Positions 8,301 to 17,634 of a stretch of 24,489 bases of DNA are shown piece by piece. Within the stretch, counting starts at the first letter, position 1, and each line of letters opens with the position of its first letter. Made by a program: the position numbers and the translations under genes. A model generated the notes under the pieces. The model saw only the letters and a list, made by a program, of their open reading frames with translations, ran no database searches and was not told the origin of the DNA. Source of the DNA: a virus; the IMG/VR virus record IMGVR_UViG_3300025128_000319, positions 1 to 24,489 of that record, one strand, 5' to 3'.

Positions 8301-11300
8301 TACCGCCTTCTTGAATCCATTCTAAAATATTAGATACATGGGAATACTCACTACTTATAGTATTAGTATCACTACTTGTTCCAGTATTTCTATTTACTAG
8401 ATAGGTTTTAGATTGCATTGCATTTATTGTTCTCTCTGGATTAGTGCTAGTAAAGTTATGAGCATAAAAAGTTCTAAAGCAAGGGGGTAAAGCGACTATG
8501 GGAGATACATATTGTGAACCTACACTAGCACTTTGAGCGAAATACATAAACGATTCATTAAAGTGTTCTAAAAATGTAGAAGAAGTAATGTTATCTGTTA
8601 AAGTATGGTCAGTTAATCCTGAAACGTTTTTACCCCAAGCAGTAATATTCGATATAGGGTCATTCTGAATATTTGCAGTATTACCATCAATAAAACCATA
8701 AGGAATCTGATAATGTATTGTAGTGCCGCTTTCTCTACGATTAGCATATCCATTCCACATTTGTTGTAGCATGTTAGTTCCTTTTTGTTTTGTAGGAGTT
8801 AAGAAAGAATTTTCCCCACCTCTGCCGTAAGTAGTAAACTGATAAAACGAATCCCACCAATCTTGAGTAGCAATAGTGGTATTTTTACCACAAACATATA
8901 CAAACCCATAATACAAACAAGGAGTCCCATCTGCCTTTAAAATAGGTCTTCTTGCATCTTCTACTAAAGTAAAAGAACTAGAACTAGTGTTTTCATCTAT
9001 AACTTTACCAATGTATTTTCCTTTATCTGTAAATATTTGGTCGCCTATTTCTAGTAAACTAGAAGGGTTAGCATCTACAGTTACTACGGTATCACTTGTC
9101 CCATATGCCGTTATCTCTAAATTTAATCTAACAAGTGGTTGATACCTAGTATATTCAAAATTAGGAGTTGTCATGTTTTTAATATCACTTATTCTTTCAG
9201 GGTCTACTAAATTAAAATGCCAATCATAAGTACAATCTATTAATCGCATTAATCCAAATCTTTTCATTTGAGAAGGAGTATATTCTGTTCCATCAGCATT
9301 TGTAGAAGAACTACTAATTGGTAATACTTCATATTGGTCATCTATTTCTTGTTCTTCTTCTAAAGCCCCCTCATAATATTCATGAGAAGTATTACTATTA
9401 GAGAAAGAACTTTCTCCCTTTAATAATAAACTATAATCTGTAAACTTCCTATTAACGGTTACACTATTTACAGTTCCCGAATAACCTATATGATGCTTTC
9501 TTGCCATAGAATCAGGATACATATCAGCAGGTGAAAACATAAACCATCTCTGAGTTTTAGGGTCTGGTAATTCCCAATGGTCTTTTGCTCTAGTAATACC
9601 GTCAAACTTTGGTCCAATCCAAGGAGGATAAAGGACACTAATTCCCATATCACCCGTAGTGGTATCAGCCGAACCTCTTACATCTCTACCTAATTTTGAA
9701 TTAGCCAAACTAACTCCTATTTGTGTGAACGGTGGAGTATCTACATCCATTTGTAATCTACCATTACCACTAGAAACATCAGCAAAACTACTCGCTAATT
9801 TAAATGTTCTATTGTTATTCTTATCGGGCCAACCAAATAACTTAACCCATCTATCGACTAAACTAGCAGAAAAAGTAGTGCTGTCATCTGCCGCAGGGTC
9901 TACATATGCGGGGGCTTCATTTGCGCCCCCCGTACCTGCCCACTCAATATCATAGGCTTCACCTTTCCATCTTCTGTAAACTAATTCATTTCCAGCACTA
10001 TCATTTAATGGTGATTCAGTATCTTCTTGCCAATCACCACCTCTAAAGTTATCATGTATTCTAGGCATAAATCTAGGGTAAATTAAAGAATTATAATTAG
10101 TCTCATCAGGAGAATAAATTGTAGTCCCATGTTTATTGAAATCAGCAAAGTTACTTCCCATAACTGGTCTAAAGTCTCTTGATTCTGGAGAAGAGTATTC
10201 TAAGAAATAGGGGTGGGTTTTAATTAAATTATCATCTCCATCCGAAGCGGCCTTATTATCGAATAACATTCCTATAGTTCCACTATCATCGACCATTTTT
10301 ACAGCCCAAGCATAATCATTATTATGATAACCATAAGGATATTTCATTAATTTATTTCTACCAAATTTAGCATCTGATATTCTATAAGCAGTAGCATAAC
10401 CATTTACTCTACCCTTATCGGTTGCATAGGTATCTTTAATCTGCCCATCTTTTCTTCTTCTATTAATGTAGGAAAGATACTTACCTCTTTGTAATCCAAA
10501 ATATCTCCATTTAGTATTACCATATCTATCTATCATATCAGAATATAATAAGTTAGAACCGTAAGAATATTGTCCAGTACTATCTCTACTAACGCTTTGG
10601 TCAGTTATGTGGTGATATATTCCACCACTCCATTTAACAGGTTTACGAATATTATCAGCGGCATTTGGGCTAGACAAAATAGGGTTAGTTAAAGTTACAA
10701 CTCCCCCTTGCCCCAATCCCTGAGTGTTTAAGAAATATAATCCTTGAGTAAAGTAATCTGTTAATACAGTTATTCTAAGTGTGTCCGTTAAACTACTATC
10801 TTCAAATAAACCACCAGCGCTATCAGTAAATTTAGTTGATTCATATTTTCTACTAAAGAAAACTAAATGAGCATCGTCAGACGAATCATCTTCGAATACA
10901 TGACCAATAGTAAATACTCCATTGTTCGCTCCTTTTTCATGTCCTTCTATATGTATTCTCATACCTGCCGATAAAGAAGATAAGAAAGCCATAGAAGCAG
11001 TGCCACTTGCAGTTAAAACTCCAACTTTATATTTTGTTCCTCCAAATTTATCTATCCCACTTGCATCATCGAAATCAAAATCATTGGCCGAATAATATTG
11101 TGGTGGACTTGCCTCTCCGTAGTATTTGTAAATACTTTCACTACTTGTTACTGATTTAAATAAGGGTCTATCTAAAGTAAAAGCAACCCTATCATTCGCT
11201 AATCCAGCATTAGAACCAGTACTAATGTCTATAATTTTACCAAATAAGTTTCCACTAGAATCAAATATAAAATCTCCTTCTTTTAATTCTTCTATGTAAT

Positions 11301-14300
11301 CTTCTAAAGAAGTTCCCGCACCTATTAGTTCAAATTGAAATATACCATTATATCCTTTAGGTTGAGTATCTGGAAAATTACCAACACTTACTAAATATTT
11401 ATCTCTACCGTCTAATGGGTTATTATCTACTCTTGCTAAAACCACTGGACAAATAGGAGCAACTTCTATTGAAGTTTCTTTATCTTTAGAAGTTAAATTA
11501 ACTATTTCATAATCAGTTAAAGAACTAACCGTATGTAAGTTAACAAAATCAATAGTAAATTTATCAGTTATTTCATCTGCTAAATGACAATAAAATGGTA
11601 AATCAAAATCTATTTTATCAGGAGCATGAATACTATATCCTTTGGCTAACGGATGATTACTACTTGAACTACCCACTAAAGTAGTGCTATCATTATAGGG
11701 CGCAAATTCATTACTTAAACTTAAAGAATTACCACCTGTAAAAATAATACCTTTATCACTAGTTCCACTTAATGAGTTTACTCTAGTTGTTGTATATGGA
11801 TTAGATGATAATGCTTTAGCAAAACTAATCGTATTACCTCTTATAAATTGTTTAACTGTTTCACTAGCCGCAGAAGTATCTAATATATCATCAGGTACAA
11901 CATCCAATTTTAAATCAGTACCAGAACGGTTTGCAAACTGACTAGAAATCATAATTACTTCGTCATCTTTTAAAGCAGTTGGTATTCCTTCTTCTAAAGT
12001 AAAAGTACTGCCACTAATACCGTAGATTCTACCTATGAAAACTCCTTGAGTTGTAAACAGTAAATCACCTTCATCAGCCGCTACATTCTGATTACTACTA
12101 TCAACTGCGATAACTATTTCAGTAGTGCCTACTTCATATCTTGCTCCAACACTTGAGTTATTTATACTACCATACATCATCATTCTTTCAACGGGACCGA
12201 TTGTGGAATAAACAATGTCTTCAGTAAATTTATAATCTTTATTTACTATTGGCCCTAATAATTTACCAACATCATTTCTACCTTTAACTTTTAATTTAAA
12301 CATTCCATCTTCTACGACTTGCTCAACACTCTCAACAACTCCAGAAAACACTCTTTTCTCTATATCGTAAACACCCTTAAAATAATCTAAATAAGATAAA
12401 GTTCCCCTAACGTGATTATTAGTAGTTAAACCGTTTTGACTTAAATCGTATCTTTTTTCACTACCACTAACAGGAACGCTTTCTGTATTAATAGGATAAC
12501 CATATAAAGATACATTAGACATACCATAAGAATAAGGAAGAAAATCTGTTTTATTATAAGATTCTAAAAACCTTTCATCTTTAAGATGTGTTTTTAATTT
12601 AATAAATTTATTTAGTTTATCTCCATACTCAACATGTAGTCTATGTCCAGTAGCAGAACCACCCCTTAATATAAAATTAATATCATTAATTCTACTATGT
12701 TCTTGTTTTTCTATAATACTAGAACCTACCTTAATAGAAGAACCATTTGTTTCAAATAAACTATTAAAAGTAGTTAAATTTCTTTTAGTTGGTGCGGCAG
12801 AACTACCATCATAATCTAAACTATAACCGTTTATTTCTGAGTCTATCGGGATGTTCGTCATAATATTATCTGCGTTAAAAGAATACTTTCTTCTATATCC
12901 CTTAGTGTTAAAACTAGGAACTGAACCTGCGGCCAATGTGGTTGTATTATATTCTGTATCAGTAGCCTTTCTCCATAACCTAGGAGTAATAATTTGAGAA
13001 CCACTTGAAGGGTTAGAAATACTATCAGGAATTATATGATATAAAGTTCCAGAAACACTTACAGTAAATCCGTCATATAGAGGGTCATCTCTTGAACCTG
13101 TATCTGTTTTACTATCAGGAATAGGACTCATTAATAAAAATCTTATATCTTGTCCTTCGGTTAAATTATCAACAGTTAGAGTTGTATCGCCGATAAAATA
13201 ATTAAAAGTTCCAATTTCAGAAATTCTATTTAACCCCTGTTCTTCACTAAATATTATTTCATGAATAAATAGAGGGTCGCCTTCTTTTATTTTTTTAGCA
13301 AGAATCTTTTGAGTATCAGCGAATACAATATCTACATATCCACCACTAGCAGTAACGGATTCGTAATCAATCATCTCCATAGCGTTTGGTGCTATATTAT
13401 TAGTCAAAGGAGAATCAGTATAATACATATATCTTGTTTGTCCTATTGCATAACTGTGGTAATTACTATCATCGTCATTAGGTCTATGAGCCATTCTAAA
13501 TGCATTTTTTAAATGATTAGTAGAATCAACGGCACAATACATTTTATTATGGTCTAAATCTACCGCATGGGATAAAAACTTTAATTGTAAATCATTATCG
13601 GTATCACTACTTTCATCCGCCCCAAAATCAGTATCATCTAAAAATAAAGTAGTAGCAGTAGCGTCTGTTGCGCTATCTATACAATAAACATCATCATTAT
13701 CGCTATCAGCACTATCACTAATATTAAATCTGGAATCTCTTAATATACCCGCTAATCCCCAATTGGTTCCTTCGGTTCCATCTAAATCAGTTTTAGAATT
13801 ATCAAAACTGGCACTAGTTCCATTTAATGTTATTTTATCTGCATTACTACTATAGTTTTTATGTAATTCTAAACTATCATCATCTATTAATAAAAAATCC
13901 ATAGCGGCTGGATTATCCGCTTTATACATCATATCTACTATACTTGCTTGCATAGTATAAGGACCATAATCAATAATATCTGTTCCATATTCTTGGTCGG
14001 TTACAAATGTAGAATAAGTATAAGTATGTGTAGAACCATTATAACTAGAACTTCTAAGTACGTATCTTGTAGCAGGTTCTAATTTATCTTTACCATTTAA
14101 AAAATAAAAGAAAGGACGAGAAGCATGGGTATTAAGATAATGTTTAACATTAGAAGTTGTTCCTAATAAACCATAACCACAGGCAACTAACGTTTGGTTA
14201 TCCGAATCTAATTTAGGCATGTTAGAGTCATTGGAATCAAAGACAGCAAATTTAGTATCTTTAGGGATATCAACTCCTAGACTTGGTGAGAACTCTATTG

Positions 14301-15105
14301 TGTCTCCCCATACCTCTGATTCTAAAATTTCAGTAATTTTAGCAAAATGATGATTATCAGCATTATCTGAATAAACTAATACCCATAAACTATCTATATT
14401 GTCTTTTAATAAAACTTTATCTCCGCTGGTATGAGAAGTAGCAATGGTATTATTAAATCCTCTAATTACTGTTAAAGAACCCGAAACCGCAGTTACTAAC
14501 ATTTCTTCATTATTAATAACTATTATGTCATTAACGGAAATACCAGTAGTGCTTGCTACTCCAATGGTGGTATCAGTAGCATCTTCATTTCCACTTAATG
14601 TAGTTTTATCTGTTATAAATCTTTGACCACTATTACTATGATAATCATAACTTCTTAGAATATTACCTCTAGTAGTTTCTAAATTAGATAAGTGGTCACT
14701 AGTGGTAGTTGAATTAGGGTATTTTCTATTTACTGTTGAGTAAGTTTGCGTAGCCGAACCATCTGTAGTAGTACCCTGCGCTTCATGAAAATGATAAGAA
14801 TTATTAATTCCAAATTTAGAATTAGTTAAAGTTGTATTATCTGCTTTATGTATTTCATAACTATTTATAGTATCAGCCGCAGATAAAAGTTTAAAATCAT
14901 CAAATCTTTCATGAACTTCCCCTCTGACTAATAAAGGATTTAAGGGAGTTTTATAAATTGCTTTTTGCATAAAGTTATCAGAATAGGTACTGGCATTTGT
15001 AATATTAGTATCTATAATATCAGTATTAGCCTGTGCTATAGTGTTTGCGGAAAATGCTTTGCGCATAGCAAAAACGCTGGTAAAGTCACCCATACCTTTT
15101 GTCAT
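5344..15105 (-). CDS. Giant 3253-aa tail protein with hub-like end regions
   Basis: A 9.8-kb frame, ATG at 15105 with GAGGGGG upstream and a 4-nt ATGA overlap with the previous gene. Residues about 170-233 carry a beta module (IVINNEEMLVTAVSG, then VIRGFNNT). Residues about 919-957 (VFSGVVESVEQ, then KVKGRNDVGKLLGP) look like the first part of a tail hub of gp27/gpD type. The last 310 residues (EVEDVINSLLSSEDIQYDI near 2950, DLYNEIIVYGNG near 3045, GDIITLDFPAEGIQSGQYKI near 3120) look like its remainder. Between them lie repeated GDxxF...G..IGKI modules near 1010, 1277 and 2020, a DLKEGDVILLDHQ module near 2800 and much unrecognised sequence. It is likely the central tail-tip protein. No lytic enzyme motif was recognised. 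Confidence 0.7.
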   Translation of the reverse strand: MTKGMGDFTSVFAMRKAFSANTIAQANTDIIDTNITNASTYSDNFMQKAIYKTPLNPLLVRGEVHERFDDFKLLSAADTINSYEIHKADNTTLTNSKFGINNSYHFHEAQGTTTDGSATQTYSTVNRKYPNSTTTSDHLSNLETTRGNILRSYDYHSNSGQRFITDKTTLSGNEDATDTTIGVASTTGISVNDIIVINNEEMLVTAVSGSLTVIRGFNNTIATSHTSGDKVLLKDNIDSLWVLVYSDNADNHHFAKITEILESEVWGDTIEFSPSLGVDIPKDTKFAVFDSNDSNMPKLDSDNQTLVACGYGLLGTTSNVKHYLNTHASRPFFYFLNGKDKLEPATRYVLRSSSYNGSTHTYTYSTFVTDQEYGTDIIDYGPYTMQASIVDMMYKADNPAAMDFLLIDDDSLELHKNYSSNADKITLNGTSASFDNSKTDLDGTEGTNWGLAGILRDSRFNISDSADSDNDDVYCIDSATDATATTLFLDDTDFGADESSDTDNDLQLKFLSHAVDLDHNKMYCAVDSTNHLKNAFRMAHRPNDDDSNYHSYAIGQTRYMYYTDSPLTNNIAPNAMEMIDYESVTASGGYVDIVFADTQKILAKKIKEGDPLFIHEIIFSEEQGLNRISEIGTFNYFIGDTTLTVDNLTEGQDIRFLLMSPIPDSKTDTGSRDDPLYDGFTVSVSGTLYHIIPDSISNPSSGSQIITPRLWRKATDTEYNTTTLAAGSVPSFNTKGYRRKYSFNADNIMTNIPIDSEINGYSLDYDGSSAAPTKRNLTTFNSLFETNGSSIKVGSSIIEKQEHSRINDINFILRGGSATGHRLHVEYGDKLNKFIKLKTHLKDERFLESYNKTDFLPYSYGMSNVSLYGYPINTESVPVSGSEKRYDLSQNGLTTNNHVRGTLSYLDYFKGVYDIEKRVFSGVVESVEQVVEDGMFKLKVKGRNDVGKLLGPIVNKDYKFTEDIVYSTIGPVERMMMYGSINNSSVGARYEVGTTEIVIAVDSSNQNVAADEGDLLFTTQGVFIGRIYGISGSTFTLEEGIPTALKDDEVIMISSQFANRSGTDLKLDVVPDDILDTSAASETVKQFIRGNTISFAKALSSNPYTTTRVNSLSGTSDKGIIFTGGNSLSLSNEFAPYNDSTTLVGSSSSNHPLAKGYSIHAPDKIDFDLPFYCHLADEITDKFTIDFVNLHTVSSLTDYEIVNLTSKDKETSIEVAPICPVVLARVDNNPLDGRDKYLVSVGNFPDTQPKGYNGIFQFELIGAGTSLEDYIEELKEGDFIFDSSGNLFGKIIDISTGSNAGLANDRVAFTLDRPLFKSVTSSESIYKYYGEASPPQYYSANDFDFDDASGIDKFGGTKYKVGVLTASGTASMAFLSSLSAGMRIHIEGHEKGANNGVFTIGHVFEDDSSDDAHLVFFSRKYESTKFTDSAGGLFEDSSLTDTLRITVLTDYFTQGLYFLNTQGLGQGGVVTLTNPILSSPNAADNIRKPVKWSGGIYHHITDQSVSRDSTGQYSYGSNLLYSDMIDRYGNTKWRYFGLQRGKYLSYINRRRKDGQIKDTYATDKGRVNGYATAYRISDAKFGRNKLMKYPYGYHNNDYAWAVKMVDDSGTIGMLFDNKAASDGDDNLIKTHPYFLEYSSPESRDFRPVMGSNFADFNKHGTTIYSPDETNYNSLIYPRFMPRIHDNFRGGDWQEDTESPLNDSAGNELVYRRWKGEAYDIEWAGTGGANEAPAYVDPAADDSTTFSASLVDRWVKLFGWPDKNNNRTFKLASSFADVSSGNGRLQMDVDTPPFTQIGVSLANSKLGRDVRGSADTTTGDMGISVLYPPWIGPKFDGITRAKDHWELPDPKTQRWFMFSPADMYPDSMARKHHIGYSGTVNSVTVNRKFTDYSLLLKGESSFSNSNTSHEYYEGALEEEQEIDDQYEVLPISSSSTNADGTEYTPSQMKRFGLMRLIDCTYDWHFNLVDPERISDIKNMTTPNFEYTRYQPLVRLNLEITAYGTSDTVVTVDANPSSLLEIGDQIFTDKGKYIGKVIDENTSSSSFTLVEDARRPILKADGTPCLYYGFVYVCGKNTTIATQDWWDSFYQFTTYGRGGENSFLTPTKQKGTNMLQQMWNGYANRRESGTTIHYQIPYGFIDGNTANIQNDPISNITAWGKNVSGLTDHTLTDNITSSTFLEHFNESFMYFAQSASVGSQYVSPIVALPPCFRTFYAHNFTSTNPERTINAMQSKTYLVNRNTGTSSDTNTISSEYSHVSNILEWIQEGGNPYWRCGVVALGRYEVENASKIKTPIGSRISMFPDYRGGATRNFPYSKPARLRTPAADSDEESLQTYGDGFGKITGTFTVSGCTLTHGSSTINCSSSATIRVGHSLASYTRSDGSSGSGIPSGAVVRTITSGTEGVDVTAFTMSNTGGTEVNFIDPDGSGTETSATITFGNEVDFADERSHEFTFIGAQGSLENAGFAALAGDSPEQNTTTGAASPTFYVELEEGKATKNYVADGVFGVFVPNLYLGINSLVGTTALNNSETQEGTVSFTSVAGDGPNNMTREGSLRIEMDVEGSTNYNPFLNFVDLTGMYLVANFGTQVGKKPTRLDFRPFKNDSSVYDISYFADMNSEGTTNAISYFQGQSSMADTMVDPNHIIYVKEHKRNVTGKVVAHELLLDNVPLDNSGAIDFYDNYRIMRPAETCLWRNSPNEIDINCLSSRTTKRPDSDLMYGDTPNLLRINKDQEFLGPDTKNSNYQLQAHTGINEAVMSMYVAIDPDARHAQYLHLGDGSDRVTIALNSNQVTGTNTTFLTDLKEGDVILLDHQKCYVKSIESNTSLTIAGKFANDAALSSSANGWLFNNTYLVLRDYIHLFNPTGNRNTFKSGSPYNMLLTDGLSKQKISMGVEADYYDDRALCKLSIGKIENDMLGIVSFGETFTLKSNKPTKAETYSSAKIGSTIVIGQEVEDVINSLLSSEDIQYDIQDDREYPYYIAPNYQGIDIFNAANFAARYKEKEIRLDEIGISLIKQTNVRDYRPIVLSYDNTNLNIISVTRNKSTFDLYNEIIVYGNGVKTIKRNRKSIEKFGKKTLEDVNMELISQDDVDSRAKTLLKAHSEGDDRFTVKMSKNGIELIRSGDIITLDFPAEGIQSGQYKIYEIRRELMGLVELEVGTYRKDLANRFAELSMLNKSNAASIRGSQFTSTTAPLDFFDTVKLKELRLVIKKISLADPSAFTLGFQTLTERKLDFGTTMAPLDTITTIITDEDLI

Positions 15106-17630
15106 GAGTTTTCCCCCTCAAATCTAAAATAAAGTAAAGTATTTCTAAAGTTAGGAATTAATGTATCTAAACTATTGAAGTTTTCTTTTACATCTTTAGT
15201 AATAGAAAACTCATGTATCTCTCCCATAAACTGTGAAGCCCTTCTAGTTTCTAAAACATCATTACCATTAGAACCTAAATAACAATCACTCTCGTCAAAT
15301 GCAAAATCAACAATAGGATTATTTGTTCTAATAGTTACATCTCTTACCGTTAAAGTTTCTCCAGTAGCCGCACTTATACTACTATTAATACTATTTTCAG
15401 TAATAACAAGAAAAGAATTATCAGTTAAAAAATCGTTAAAAACTAACCAAATACCATTCAAGTCTGCATCATTAGCACCTTCTATACTTACATAATCTCC
15501 AGCAGTTAGACCATGTGGGTCTATTGTAGTAATAGTAGCAGAAGGGTCGCCAACACCACCATCTCCAACAATATTGTTTATCACAAAATCTTTTTCATTG
15601 AACTGCTGGGTGGGAACTTTAACTCCATCAATCATTAAGTTTATTCTTTTAGCGTTGATGTCATAACTCATAGATAAATGAAATGGCCTTAAAAGATAAG
15701 ATGCTTCTTTCCAAGTTTCTCCTAATAGTGGAGCACCAAAAGAAGCATGTTTATCTCCACCGACATCTACTAAAGTTGCCCCACTGTCATTTACTAATCT
15801 TAAACCATTAAAAAGTTTGGAAGGTAAAGTCTTGTATAAAGTTCTAGCAAAATAAAATTCTTCTTTAGGAGTAACCGAGTCTGTACTTGTGTCTATAGTT
15901 TTATAATCTTGACCCGAATCAGTGTTGTTATTATCCGACTGTAAATTAGTTGTTTGAGTTGTACTGGCATCATAACCCCTAGTAACAGTTAAGGTATTTC
16001 CAGAAATAGCAGTTACTAAGACTAATTCATTACCTAATCGTAATATATCTGTTGCACTTATATCTCTAGCATCATCCACATAAAAAGTCGTTTCAGTTTT
16101 TGTTCTTACAGGTTTAACTAATTTACATGCGGCCATATATGCATAGTCAACATCATTATCTGAATCCGCATGAATAGTTTCTATATAACCCAAAGAAATA
16201 GGTTCTTTTTGTTCTATGGTGGATATATTAGTTGGTGATGAATTATTCCAATCAGAAGAATAAAATCTTGAAGTCGCAAATTGCGTGTATAATTTTCTTC
16301 CTCTCCACATCCTATTAGCCATATCTAAATTATTAGCCCCATCTACAGCGAGACTACTTCTTCCTTGATTAATGAAAGATATTACTCCTTCTGTATCTGC
16401 TCCCTTTAGAGTGTGAAAAACTGTCAAATTCCCGCTTGTCATAGTTTCATCAATTAATAAACTAGTAATAGAGTTACCAGCGGCAGTCCAGTCATTTGTA
16501 TCTAAAGTTAATGTTGTCCCAGATTGTATTCTAACTTGATAAAACCCATCATTACTACTAGAACCCACCACTTTAATAAATCTTATATTACTAGTCCAAG
16601 TACCACTTGCTCTAACTATAGTAAAATTACTACCAGTGAATGTCACATTTACGCTAGATGTATTTATTGTTTCACTTCCTCCACCTAAAGCCGCCCCACT
16701 ATAATCAGAACTATTAACATATACTCTATCAATATCTACTTGATAACCGTTATCTTGAATTATTCTATGATACTTTACTCTATCTTCACTACTCAGATGA
16801 ACAGGTTTTCCAAATACAAAATTAGTTTCATCTGTTTGTTCAATCGCTGAACCATAATATTCTTCATCGGCAGTTATAACTGGATTATTACTCTCAACAG
16901 TTACAGTACTAACATTTCCATTTTTATCTTTACCCTTTAACACACAACCAATTTTATATTCGGCTGGCTGATTCATATTTGTTCTAGTCATATTCTTTAA
17001 ATAAAATTCACAGTTATTATTATAGAATAATGTCATTTTATGATTTAATCTATTATCTGTATAAATAGGGGCAAATTGACTATGAGATATAGCAGTAGTC
17101 CCATCATATGCTCTAGTAACTGTAATTTCTGTTGAATTACCAAAATGCCTATCAATAGATACAATTAGCATTTTTTCATTATCTATTCTAATATAATTCC
17201 CACCATGTAAATATTCAGTACTAGTAACTTCAAATGCTGTAACAGAATCGTTTATTGCTTCTGCTAAGTAAGCAACATGTTCATGAGAGAAATACGCAGA
17301 AGACCTAGAACTAGCAACTGCTGTATTACCAACAGAAGAAAACGCCTTCGCTGTAAATGGTAGTTCTAAATTAGTAGCATCAATATTTGTGCTTACATTA
17401 GGAACCCCTCCAGTAGTAGTATAGTCTTTACCTATAGACCAACCGAAACCGTTTACATCATAAGGGGTTATAATGCCCTCAATTGTAAAAGAACTTTTAT
17501 GACCCCATAAACCATAAGGGTCGTCTGAATCTGTTGGTATATGTTTACTATAATCTAAATGAACATAACCGTCACCCATAATAGGAAATACTAATGACTT
17601 TTTATCTCCGCTATAAATCCTATAACTCAT
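15102..17630 (-). CDS. Tail-tip protein with LamG-like fold and repeated beta modules
   Basis: I choose ATG 17630 (842 aa, MSYRIYSGDKKSLVF): it has GTGAT just upstream overlapping the previous stop, while the longer TTG start at 17648 has no good site. The N-terminus (SFTIEGIITPYD near residue 45) and the C-terminus (FHLSMSYDINAKRINLMIDG near 645-665; GEIHEFSITKD and LLYFRFEG near 802-838) fit a LamG/concanavalin-like jelly roll with large insertions. The insertions carry two beta modules: IDNEKMLIVSI then TVTRAYDGTTA near 145-180, and LGNELVLVTAISG then TVTRGYDAST near 525-555. Another is PHGLTAGDYVSIEGANDADL near 705. It lies between the distal tail protein and the giant hub, so it is probably a tail-tip or carbohydrate-binding structural protein. 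Confidence 0.6.
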   Translation of the reverse strand: MSYRIYSGDKKSLVFPIMGDGYVHLDYSKHIPTDSDDPYGLWGHKSSFTIEGIITPYDVNGFGWSIGKDYTTTGGVPNVSTNIDATNLELPFTAKAFSSVGNTAVASSRSSAYFSHEHVAYLAEAINDSVTAFEVTSTEYLHGGNYIRIDNEKMLIVSIDRHFGNSTEITVTRAYDGTTAISHSQFAPIYTDNRLNHKMTLFYNNNCEFYLKNMTRTNMNQPAEYKIGCVLKGKDKNGNVSTVTVESNNPVITADEEYYGSAIEQTDETNFVFGKPVHLSSEDRVKYHRIIQDNGYQVDIDRVYVNSSDYSGAALGGGSETINTSSVNVTFTGSNFTIVRASGTWTSNIRFIKVVGSSSNDGFYQVRIQSGTTLTLDTNDWTAAGNSITSLLIDETMTSGNLTVFHTLKGADTEGVISFINQGRSSLAVDGANNLDMANRMWRGRKLYTQFATSRFYSSDWNNSSPTNISTIEQKEPISLGYIETIHADSDNDVDYAYMAACKLVKPVRTKTETTFYVDDARDISATDILRLGNELVLVTAISGNTLTVTRGYDASTTQTTNLQSDNNNTDSGQDYKTIDTSTDSVTPKEEFYFARTLYKTLPSKLFNGLRLVNDSGATLVDVGGDKHASFGAPLLGETWKEASYLLRPFHLSMSYDINAKRINLMIDGVKVPTQQFNEKDFVINNIVGDGGVGDPSATITTIDPHGLTAGDYVSIEGANDADLNGIWLVFNDFLTDNSFLVITENSINSSISAATGETLTVRDVTIRTNNPIVDFAFDESDCYLGSNGNDVLETRRASQFMGEIHEFSITKDVKENFNSLDTLIPNFRNTLLYFRFEGENS

Positions 17631-17634
17631 AATA

